From Glandiceps talaboti (Eukaryota > Hemichordata > Enteropneusta > Spengelidae), in NCBI RefSeq assembly GCF_964340395.1, contig NC_135549.1, positions 6,873,001 to 6,937,000 on the forward strand: a stretch of 64,000 bases of DNA, read 5' to 3'. The notes under the pieces were generated by a model. That model did not search any database. It saw nothing but the letters and a program-made list of their open reading frames with translations, and was not told the DNA's origin. The stretch's first letter is position 1. Every line of letters starts with the position of its first letter. The translations under genes and the position numbers were made by a program. Of the stretch, positions 26,640 through 37,031 are shown one piece after another.

Positions 26640-29600
26640 GTTGTGTTTAAGAGTTAGAATTAATATGCTTACCAGTTAATATGCTTAATATACTTTCCCA
26701 GCAGACTAAATGTGGTTCCTTCTATAGACTATACTCACTTGTTTAGCTATTCTCTGTCAGTGCTTTCTGATACTTTGCAATCACGATGTACTTAACTCGT
26801 CAACTTACCAATAACAGTAGGGGTTGCTTGATGTGATTTACATATGTGAATCTCTCAATTTCACCCACTCTAAAGACACTAACTTACAAATCTTAACAAA
26901 GTCCCCAAATCCTGGCTATAGCTAATCTTATTCATTTATAGGTAAGCATAGTAGTTCAGGTGGTTGTTCGATACCACATACAAAACTCTTCCACATATAT
27001 ACATTGAAATTATATCATTGGTTAGAATGATGTGATAGAATGAATACTCTAGACTAGTTTGGCAAAGTCATAGCTACTGTCTGTCAATCCAGTGTGCAAA
27101 GTGAGGAATCAAAATCAATCACAGAAGTCACCTCAACAGGAAAAGCACAGCGATGTTAATCTGCAGCAGTGTATTATGTTATAAAAAGAAATCATTGTTT
27201 ATCATCAATGATTTGGGCAAAAAAGCTACAAAGGTCAGCTTTTTGCCATCAACAGTTATTTGTAAATGTTTTAATGTAATGTAACGTAAGCTGTATATAG
27301 TAAATTTTGTATAAATGTGTAATTATCTATTTTGAATGGCACACTGTATGGTATATCTATTTTGAATGGCACACTGTATGGTATATTTTTCATATCCTCC
27401 AAAAGAAAGTAAAGCACCAGTTTCCACTTGACTATTGTTGTAAAAATTGTAAACTGCATTAAAGTGGGTATATTGTAGCTGTAGAAATGGAGATGAATTT
27501 ATAATGAGGTTGTTAAATGTGGGTAAGTATGTATGGCAAACTTCTAGAAGATAGACACACCAGTCATCTCTGGTCAACTGGTGAAATGTGTACGATATAT
27601 TGAAGACAAGTTTAACATTCATATATAATCATATAATGGAAGAATGTATATTCCTTGAAAAGGTCAGCTTAGATGCAAGCTGCTTTTGTACTCAATTACG
27701 CATATGTGTTTAGCTGAATTTAAAAAGCAATGCTGATGACTTGTCAAATTCTTCTTGTAAAAGCAGCACCACAGCAGTCACCACTCTTCTACCATGATTG
27801 TAAAATAAGTAGTAATGAATATATAATAAGTTGATTTGCATATTGGTGATATCGTTCAATCATACACTTGAATATATGCTAAAAATGCAATGTTGGTGAT
27901 TTATCCAGTGCTACTTATAAAAGCATACCACAGCAATCACCACTCTTCTACCATTGTAAAACTTGTAAGATATTTTGTAAGTGGGCATTGAAATTTTAGC
28001 TGTAGAACTAGTAATGAATGTATAATCAGTTGATTTGCATATTAGTGATATTGTTCAATCCTACATTTGAATATAAGCTTTACATGTAAAACGAACAAAA
28101 ATATTTCTTCTCAATTGTTGAATTTGTTGGATACTTGTATTAAAAGTGGGATTCTTATGTTTAAGTAAAATCATGTTGTAAAATTAGGAATGAATATATA
28201 ATTAGCTAATTTGCATATAGCATTGGTTTTCTCAAATCCATCCATCCTTTGTATATTGTTAAATTTGTAAGATATTTTTAAAAGTGGATTTTGTACTTTC
28301 TGTCATACATTAGTATATAATTTGGCTAAAGACTTCCATGTATTATGTAATTATTATATATAACAAAATGATTCCATCCATCTCATTCTAACTTTTACAA
28401 ATATAAAATGACACAGTCTGTAACTCAGACATACATTTTGGCAAACTCAGTGTACAGAATTTATTAAGTCATAATATCATGACATAGGCAGATGAGCAGT
28501 CATAAATGAGCTGGATAACCATGAATATGGCACAACCAAAAGTGCTGTGTGTTTCCAAAAACATGGTGTCCTCTGAACTTATCAATAATCAGAAACTTAT
28601 ATGAGGAAGCCATTCCTGGTAAGAGCAGTACCACCTACTGAACATGGTTGTGATTTAACATGTGGAATGACAGTATTCAAATTACATAATAAAAACAACC
28701 TGAAAAATAACAACAAAAAAGGTTGCAGACTGTGTCCCTTTATTAATTCTGTGCCTTACAGTCATTGACTAAAACAATTTATTTCGGAATGCAATGTATC
28801 ACTTTGTACCAAAGTCTTTATGTAAATATGGTAAATTGTGACATATAATATAAAATTTACAAAATTTGAAAAAAAATCATTCCTTCTACTTCCATCCACC
28901 TCATTTATTATTATTTCATAACCAAGAATATTTTGTTTGAAAGTACTCAAGTTCCATTAAAAGTAATTTATTTCAAGTTTATTAAGAGAAAGATTATACC
29001 AGATATCTCTATCTTCAAAAGACTACACCGTATGATGTCCTTGCAAATTATCAAGTGTATAACAGAATTTTGTAATTTTTTGTATATTCTTGCTACCATC
29101 GTAAAGTTCTTGAAATTTATCAGGTATATGATAATTCTTTCCTGTCCAGTAGTGTAGATGAAAAATGTATGTAACCAGAAAGTCATATTTACTGCGATGT
29201 GATTATGTGATTTGGTGGTACTATTTGTAAATGAACTGTCTATATATTTTACATGGATACCTCTCCAAAAGCCTTTATGTTGTCACGTGATGTTATAGAT
29301 TGACAATAAACAAATTAAGGTCACTGTCAAAGAATGCATTGACTTGTCACTGTTTCTTCTTCATTTCTTCATTCCAGAGCTGCTATTTCTTCCGCGATAT
29401 GCGTCGTGGACGGTGCCGTAAAAGAGGCTGTGGTTTACGACGATGTGCTTACCTACCTCTGCTGGCCTGGCTATTTTCTTTTCTTTTCTTTTTGTTTGTT
29501 TGTTTGTTTGTTTGTTTGTTTGTTTGCTCGCTTACTAGCTTGTTTGTTCTAAATGAGCATTTCTATGATCGGTCTCAAGTCAGTTACTGTATTAAATCCA

Positions 29601-30369
29601 TCGAACTAGAATCATTATTGTATATAATTAGGCCTGAAACAAATTGTGTGGTTCCGATTACGCTCAATTTTAGAATAGGTGGGGTAGGTATAATTTTATT
29701 TTTATTTTTTTTTATGTGTTGTGTTCATGTGTGGGAGTTTACTTAAGGTAGTTATATGCTTTCCGTTGTTTTCCATATGACCTCTGTTATTGGTTTCTTC
29801 TCATCAGATGTACAGAATACAGATTGGAAGAACAGTTGATGTCAGTTTCCACATTCACTATTTCTTCGTAGACTTCGTCAAAAAAGTTTAGGGTCGGGTG
29901 AAAAACTAGGTGGGGTCGGGTAATCGGAACCAAACATTTTTTAGGCCTCTATGGGACTATTTACTATATTGTTACACTCAAATTACAAACCAGTATAAAC
30001 AGCGTTGACTTGTCCCAGACTTATGTCCGAGTATTCCGATAAATATGAGTAATTTTATGATACTAGATATTTACTATACTAAATCTAGTAAGAAAGTACT
30101 GTGTCAAAAATAAAAGAATTACAAGTATATTCTGATTGAGCATATAGAGAGACTGTGAATTACTAATGACCCACACACACACACACGTAAACTGTACTTT
30201 CTCACCCTTCTGGGGTCTTAGAAAAGTATTTGGTTTCCTGTTAGTTTTCACGTAGAAGCATACATGCGTCTGTTTAGTTAGCTTAGTTCACGAGCCGAAA
30301 GGAAGTGCAACCTATGCTACTCCTAGTTGGTGGGCACATACCCCATTTATTTAATCGTGTCTATCACAA
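26640..30369. other. Intergenic region downstream of the dynein gene
   Basis: No gene recognised. A 28-base direct duplication lies at 27328-27384. Around 27720-28210 two to three diverged copies of a roughly 180-base unit recur (shared CACCACTCTTCTACCAT, TAATGAATATATAAT and GTTGATTTGCATATT). A short MITE-like inverted repeat is at 29631. The frame around 29380-29470 is basic (RRGRCRKRGCGLRR) and follows an acceptor-like CATTCCAG, but no partner exon or family could be named. Confidence 0.55.
29631..29949. mobile_element. Short element with imperfect ~30-bp terminal inverted repeats
   Basis: Left end AGGCCTGAAACAAATTGTGT then GGTTCCGATTAC; right end GTAATCGGAACCAAAC then TTTTTTAGGCCT. Similar GGTGGGGTxGGG segments lie inside both ends. 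No clear target duplication and no coding capacity. Confidence 0.6.
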
Positions 30370-30489
30370 GGGTATCTGCGACTTGGATGTGCGACTCGTA
30401 CAAACTCAAAAATGATATCTGCGACACGGCCGTACGACCACTCATACTACCTGTCTGCGCTCGGTCGCACAACGTCACAAACATTCAGA

Positions 30490-31667
30490 TAGACCGGTCA
30501 GTTTCTCCAGCTTGGGGAATGGGGGGGGTGTCAGTGTTTTTTTTCTATTGGGCCGACAAAAAGTCACTGACCCCCCTGAATAAAGTTTCATAGCATCTGA
30601 CAGTAAGCTGTAGAGGGAAGAGCTTTGAGACTGGGATATGTCCACCTCTTGTGTGAGTGTGAGTGAATGGGGGGGGGGTGCTAGGGGGTCTCCCCCTAGA
30701 AGCCCTGGAGGATTTTTACTTCTAAAGGCAATGTTTAGGCTATTCACAGACACTTTCAGACAATAATTTGCAAGCTTTACAAGACAGCTCTAACAATTTA
30801 AAAAACAAATACACATGGTTGAAACATTTTTGAAATAAAGTTTCATAGCATCTTGACAGTAAGAGGTGGAGGGAAGAACTTTGATTTGAGGCTTGGACAT
30901 GTCTACCTCTTATGAGGGGTCCTAGGGGGTCTCCCCTAGAAGCTTTTCAAGTTTTTTTTACCAATTTTGGTGAATCTTATTGTTGGTTTAACGAATGAGT
31001 GGCCTCTGGGGTGATGGAGTCCAAGGGGCCCCCCCGCCAGATCTGCAGGTTTTTGTTTCTATTTAGGCAATTTTTAGGTTATTCATAGCCTCTCAGATAT
31101 ATATTGCCAAGCATCGAAAAGCTAAAGTAAATATAACTTTTTAAATAAGTTTTCCATGTTATAAAAGTGGGCCTGTAACATTGGTATAGGGGCATTGGTA
31201 TTGCATGTATAGTAAAGTTACTGATGTGTTAGAGCACTTTAGGAGGTCATACCTAGTGTACAAAAGAAACTTGAATTTGAGTTGTGGTGTCGATACATGT
31301 TAGTGTCTGAAATAGGGAGTATATTCATCCCTTTTGACAAATTCATACTGAAGAGACTAGACCAATTTAAATTAAGTTCTTTTATAAACTATCCAATCGT
31401 ATGAAGATTACCATTACAAAACCTTCAAGTTCACTTTTGCCCCAAAGTGCAAGATAAGTGAAGCACTGATTGTGAAACAGCCAAACACTTACATGGCATG
31501 TTCTGTAACTAGTGTGGTAGCTAGGTAATACATGTATTATATGTATAATTTTATGTATAGGTATATTTGAACCCTTACATGAAGTAATATTTAAACCATT
31601 TATGAAAGAAACAGAGACAAAAACAAATATATATATGTACCACAGGCTAATGAAACTGACTGGTCCC
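30490..31667 (+). mobile_element. Non-autonomous element, family of 49232-51133 (copy A)
   Basis: Left end GACCGGTCAGTTTCTCCAGC, right end GGCTAATGAAACTGACTGGT followed by CCC, both diverged versions of the terminal repeats at 49232 and 51133. The interior has G- or C-runs, then units containing TAGAAGCCCTGGAGGATTTT and AAAGGCAATGTTTAGGCTAT. The same interior occurs at 47200-48237 and inverted at 49232-51133. Non-coding. Confidence 0.75.
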
Positions 31668-31998
31668 TGACATGTGTTTGAAACTGTTTGTCATGATTTG
31701 ACAAGTGTCCTGGTTGGAGAGGTACGAGCAGGTTGAACAGTATACTTGAACCTGTACATCATTTCCCTGCCAAGACATTTTTTTTCCAGCAGCAGTGGTC
31801 CATCTTTTTTTTTCCATCACCCACTCCTTTCCGGATTTTTTTTCAAGCAAATCCATTTGGCATCTTCCCCCCCCCCCCCGAAATCTCTCAAGCCCCCCCC
31901 CAGGATATCAAATGGTCCACCCCTAAGATTTGCTTCTAGCTCGAATCCTGTAGCTGTACATTACACACACGTGACACAGTACAAGCACGCGGTATCCA

Positions 31999-32555
31999 GT
32001 CAAAACGTCCCCGGGTCAAAACGTCCCCGGTTTCCATAAGTCAAAACGTCCCCGGGTCAAAACGTCCCCAGGTCAAAACGTCCCCGTCTTTCCATTTTCC
32101 TCGACCCAAACTATTTGTGTGTGTGTGTGTGTGTGTGAGTGCGTGTGTGTGTGTGTGTGTTACATTATATCCTTATTTCTTACTATTTCTTACATCACAA
32201 TACAGTATAATGTGACTGCGTACCCACCTCGGGTGCCCAAAATACGTTTATGCGATTATGCGTAATCATTGTCTTGGGCAACCATCACTTTATTTACGGG
32301 AAATCAGACAGATTTGAGGTCGTAAAAGTCCTCCAATTTTTATGAAAATGAGCATGTAAATCACGAACAGAAAATGGTTCGGAATATGGGCATCGATACT
32401 TGACCGTGTTTTTAGGGAAGGAACGGAAACTGTTACACAGTCAAGTCTCTTGGTTAAATTTTGGTCATACCCGAGGACGTTTTGACCCGGGGACGTTTTG
32501 ACCCGGGGACGTTTTGGTCATACCCGGGGACGTTTTGACCCGGGGACGTTTTGAC
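31999..32555. mobile_element. Foldback element with ends built of GTCAAAACGTCCCCGG repeats
   Basis: The left end carries five copies of the 16-base unit GTCAAAACGTCCCCGG (31999-32090), some separated by short spacers. The right end (32470-32555) carries four to five copies inverted. In between are a GT microsatellite (32120-32160) and unique sequence. Tandem-repeat ends in inverted orientation are typical of foldback-type elements. No transposase is present. The copy of this region at 48.69-48.75 kb lacks the element, which supports insertion. Confidence 0.75.
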
Positions 32556-32573
32556 GTGAAAAAATTCACCGTA

Positions 32574-32632
32574 GCACGCACCGCCCCCCCCCCCCCAATG
32601 GCTGCCGCTACGTGCTACGGTGAATTTTTTGA
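32574..32632. repeat. Short hairpin with poly-C loop
   Basis: AAAAAATTCACCGTAGCACG and its inverse CGTGCTACGGTGAATTTTTT flank a run of 14 C and a GGCTGCCG segment. Confidence 0.8.
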
Positions 32633-32935
32633 TTGTTTGTGCACTGCACAAGAAAAGAAATAATCGGTTTTCATTTGGTGTTTTAAGGTAGAATGGAAGC
32701 ATTTAAGGAGTTCGGTGTGATTTATTTGTTGAAAAAATTTCAGCAACGAGAAATATCTCGGGTGGTGGCACTAGCCATACATACTACATACAGGAAGAAC
32801 AACGGTCGCAGTGATGTTGTGCGACCAAGCGCAGACAGGTAGCACGACTGGTCGTACGACCATGTCGCAGATGTCAATTTTGAGTTTGTACGAGTCGTAC
32901 ATCGAAGTCGCAGATACCCATTTTAGGTACCATTA

Positions 32936-32939
32936 CACA

Positions 32940-33010
<71 letters not shown>

Positions 33011-33068
33011 GCAGCAGCAGCAGCATGCAAGAACAACAACAGCAAGAGCAACAACAACAACAAAACCC
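32936..33068. repeat. (CAA/CAG)n microsatellite
   Basis: About 130 bases of CAA with CAG clusters, immediately outside the right terminal repeat ending at 32919. It reads as poly-Gln in one frame, but no gene context supports translation. Confidence 0.95.
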
Positions 33069-33554
33069 CCAAAATAACCCAGGTATATTAATTTTTAGTG
33101 TGAATGACAAACATTTTATCCCCTTACTTTTGCTGATGACATTTTTGAGGAAGTATTTTCACCCACCCTGCACGACCACTTCAAATTATTTTCTCATAGA
33201 TATCAAGGATTCCATGTCAACAGTGCTGCATATGTACACGGTATACAATTATCTACACCATAGACTTTCAACTGAAGAAACTGACAATTATCTCCACAAT
33301 CCTGAGTTTGAAGACTAGACGTCCATAGCTCACAGAGAGACGCGGAGCAACGCGACGTTCATAGTTTATACAAAATCTATCATCTTCAGTATCTTCAACT
33401 TGTGACACCCCCCCCCCCCAATGACGTGCAAATATGTTTTCAGAGATCGTTACGATTCAAGCTGATGGCGTGGAAAGTAACTGCGCATGCCTTTCATATC
33501 CGAGGAGCAAACCTGTCTAGTGTCATCATTTTTTTGTTTGACAATGATACTCAC

Positions 33555-34221
33555 TTTCACCATTACACAGCGTGGTTACAAGTATTCCTCCTTGCTTAAC
33601 GAAACTATACATGTCATCTACAGCAGCTCTCCATTCCTCCATGTAATACAAACTATATCCGGACAAAACCAGGTGGAACTTCTCATTCAGCTGCAGCCTG
33701 TCCTCATCTGACAAGCCTTCCAGATAATCTTCAAACGTTTTACAGGACCAGTCGCACGTCAAACCTGGATAACTTTCTTGTAGTTTGGTTGCTTTCTGTT
33801 TAAATAGCTCTACCGATTCTTCACTAGGTTCAATGACCTTAACGTGCACTTTTGAATGTCGCTTCATCAAGAGGGGGATAATGTTACATTCAAAGTCACC
33901 TAAGAAAAGGAAAACGTCGTAGAAAAATCGTTGATTTGTTTGTGGGATTGATGATACAAGGTGCGACATCGTCTCTCACTGTACACAAATTTTCACGTCA
34001 CGACATGTATATCACACAGTTTGCTCGGGCTTAGGTAGTTATGTTTATGAAAAGCAAACAAATGTATAAACAGACAGACAAACTAACTGACTGACTGACT
34101 GACTGACTGACTGACTGACTCACTAACTAACTAATTAACCAACCAACCAACCAGCCAACCACACACACATACATACATACATACATACATACATACATAC
34201 ATACATACATACATACATACA

Positions 34222-34253
<32 letters not shown>

Positions 34254-34725
34254 CACACACATACATACATACATACATACATACATACATACATACATAC
34301 ATACATACATACATACATACATACATACATGCGCGTGCATGCATGCATGCGCGCGAACACACACACACATACATACATACATACATACATACATACATAC
34401 ATACATACATACATACATACATACATACATACATACATACATACATACATACATACATACATACATACATACATACATACATACATACATACATACATAC
34501 ATACATACATACATACATACATACATACTGACCTTCGCCAGACCCTATTGTAAGCATTCGAATCTGTTCTTCACTGCTTGCATCGAATTGAAATTTCTTT
34601 GTTATCACCGGCCACTGGCTATGCCACTGCTCCCTATTCTTACCAATGTCAAGCAAGGCTTTAAACAGGTTAAAAGATTTTAAATAGTAGTCAATATCTT
34701 CAAAGATACTCTTAAGTTCTGTCAT
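33555..34725 (-). CDS. Histamine N-methyltransferase-like SAM methyltransferase, 5' two exons only (incomplete or truncated)
   Basis: Exon 1 runs 34725 to 34533 (ATG TELKSIFEDIDYYLKSF…, 64 codons plus one base). It joins in phase 1 to the exon from 33899 to 33555, or to 33561 if the GTGAAA donor is used. The junction rebuilds the glycine-rich SAM motif I (LTIGSGEGDFE), followed by an acidic ribose-binding strand (VKVIEPSEESVELF) and a FHLVLSGYSLYYMEEW core as in the HNMT/carnosine-type Class I methyltransferases. About 178 residues are covered, whereas HNMT is near 290. No downstream exons were recognised before the transposon block at 30.4-32.9 kb. Either distant exons were missed or the gene is truncated. 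The intron donor is followed within three bases by a (CATA)n tract. Confidence 0.7.
34081..34528. repeat. (CTGA)n, (CCAA)n and long (TACA)n compound microsatellite
   Basis: CTGA units (34085-34122), CTAA/CCAA units (34123-34160), then about 360 bases of TACA units interrupted by a GCGCGTGCATGCATGC segment near 34331. It fills the intron of the methyltransferase-like gene and touches the donor of its first exon. The long Met-Tyr-Val-Cys and Thr-Tyr-Ile-His frames are artefacts of this tract. Confidence 0.97.
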
Positions 34726-34975
34726 ATTTGCTGTATTTCTATTAAAAAGGAAAAAAAGATTATATATTATATATATATATAAACTATTACGCTCTGCCAC
34801 TGCGGTATAGAGCACTGTCTTATTAGCAGATTGATACTCACCGAGTTATATATATATAGTGCGAGAGTGTGTGTACATCCAAGTGAGTCAATGTGTAGAA
34901 AAAAAAATGTATTGTATATAAATAAGACTTATTTACATACATATTTTTTTTTAAATCATACACATTGATTCGAGT

Positions 34976-35211
34976 ACCTGTGTATATAACCGTACTCGAA
35001 TATCCTTGTACTGTGCGCCCTCATCGACCATGATAGAGATAACCATTCGTTGACGTGTGGTGTGACTGCCAAGCGCTCTGTGTTTTGGCTTCGCGAAAAC
35101 ACGGAGAGCGTCGCAGTCACACGTCAACGAATACAACGAATATATCTCTATGCGGTCGATGAGGGCGCACAGTTCAAGGTTATTCCATTCGAGTACGGTC
35201 ATATATGAGTA
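34976..35211. mobile_element. Palindromic (foldback) element
   Basis: Inverted arms of about 100 bases: CCGTACTCGAAT, TGTGCGCCCTCATCGAC and TCGTTGACGTGT on the left are mirrored by CACACGTCAACGA, GTCGATGAGGGCGCACA and ATTCGAGTACGG on the right. The arms meet near TTGGCTTCGCGAAAAC. Non-coding. Confidence 0.85.
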
Positions 35212-36100
35212 CGCAGTGATGTAGATGGTATCGTGTACATACGAAATAATTCATTTAGCGTCAATTTTAGTAAATGAAAGCTCCGAGGAACCAAGGCACC
35301 GCTCCCAAATTCATTAGTGTTGTATTACCAGCTGCGTGTAAAGGTAAATAAACAGATCTTGATATTAATGTGGAGACATGCATGTCGTGCAATATGGTCA
35401 ATATTCCCAAAAGTGTAATCGCATGGTTACACATGTCATTGTGTTTTCGAAACAATTTTAAAGCTACATATATGATGTACATACAGAATCCTTTGTCCTT
35501 GTGCCTTACATACATATATGTCTCATATGCATGAAGAATAAGATATTAAATAATGAGTCAGTATTGGAGAAAAATTCAATACTTCACTCAGTCACCATTC
35601 AGTGTTTAATTGTAAGTAAAGAATAGGATAAATATCATATATGGTATTAGTAGTATTAGTACACCCCCACCCCCTGGGGGAGGGTAGCTGCATTAATTGC
35701 GTCCAGTTACCAACATCGAAAAAGAGCACAAAAACAAGAAAAAAACCTCAAAATTACAACAACTGCACAAATGCTACAATTATTGCAGCTACCCTGGGAG
35801 TACATCCTGAGAAATGTTTCTTATTTTTGTCAAACAAGGCTGAGACTTAGAGGACTCACTGTACTTCACATTCAAATATGTAGTACAAGTGACATCTTTG
35901 ATACTCTTCATGCATGAAACCATTTCCATAGACTCATTCTATTAATTATAGCTAGTTACAAAAAGAACAAAATATATTTTGCAAACCATCTTACTTAGAA
36001 TTGAGTTTCTTAATCGACACAATTAACTGACGATCATAATTCTTTTTCAAAAATCCAGATATCCAATTGTTGGAAGTTCATAAAAGGATCAGTCTACATC

Positions 36101-36972
36101 ATGACACAAGTTCTGTCACCTAGAGAGTCTGCCAAGTTTATTGCTGATACTAGTCTAGATGTCAAGGTCAATCTAGATGGAGTTCACCAAACAACCTCTA
36201 TTGTAAGTTATTCAATAAATTCATGACTTTTCTTTAAATTTCTTTTAATTAAAAAAAAAAAGACTTGCAAAAAGGAATACTCGGCGTATATCTTAAATTG
36301 AAGTATTAAAATGAAAATGACATGTTTAGCCGAAGTTAATCGTGACATGTTACTGTTTTAAAACACAATTTACATTTATTAAATTTACAGTACCAGTGCA
36401 CACAATGGCTGAAGTTCATGCACTAGGTTTGAAAAGGGCCTAAGTCAACCCAGCTGTACAATTTGGGACTATATAAGATAAGGGTTGCTATTTGAATCCT
36501 GCATTTACATATTTTGATCATGTGATAAAGAATGATCCCTTGATATACTAAATTAAATGCATATTATTTCTTAATTCTTATAGATGTGGGAAAGTTTAAA
36601 AAACAAAACATTCAGCCTTGAAAACTGGAAGAAACATGAATTACATCCAAAAGAGATGACTGATGCTTCAGTTGACTGGTTAGTGTTTGCATTGAGTGTT
36701 TTTGTATACCAGAAGAATCAACTTATTGGAAAGACAACCATTAATACACAGAGACTAATTTATGATACAGTAGTTGACTTTAAGAGTGATTGGATTTGAG
36801 TTTGCTGTCATTTGACTCTGCATGGTTAATGTCCTTGGGCAAGATTTTAACCACACTGTGCTCCGGTTAACCAAGCTGTATAAATGGGGACCCGGTAGGA
36901 TAGAGGTTGCTATGTGAAGATTTTATATGGATTGGCTGGCTTAAGAAGTGACAACAACACCCCCTCACAATG

Positions 36973-37031
<59 letters not shown>

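Larger units (their letters stand above)
30370..32919. mobile_element. Composite element bounded by ~108-bp terminal inverted repeats
   Basis: 30370-30478 and 32812-32919 are about 90% identical in inverted orientation: GGGTATCTGCGACTT at the left, AAGTCGCAGATACCC at the right, with CTCGTACAAACTCAAAA and CTGTCTGCGC shared within. No target duplication is obvious. Inside lie a non-autonomous element (30490-31667), shared flanking sequence and a foldback (31999-32555). No transposase is seen, so this is a non-autonomous carrier or a nest of insertions. Confidence 0.65.

Noticed and set aside
29380-29470. Arg/Cys-rich segment after an acceptor-like CATTCCAG
   Set aside because: Could be an exon, but no neighbouring exon, donor or similarity supports it.
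32811-33077. Poly-Gln open frame
   Set aside because: A CAA/CAG microsatellite beside transposon ends; no exon structure or recognised domain.
33133-33318. Two overlapping + strand frames (FSPTLHDHFKLFSHRYQGF and LSTEETDNYLHNPEFED)
   Set aside because: Open for about 50-60 codons but no family recognised and no partner exon in phase. Left unassigned.
34127-34815. Long open frames of Met-Tyr-Val-Cys or Thr-Tyr-Ile-His repeats on both strands
   Set aside because: Direct products of the (TACA)n microsatellite. Only 34533-34725 on the minus strand is a believable exon.
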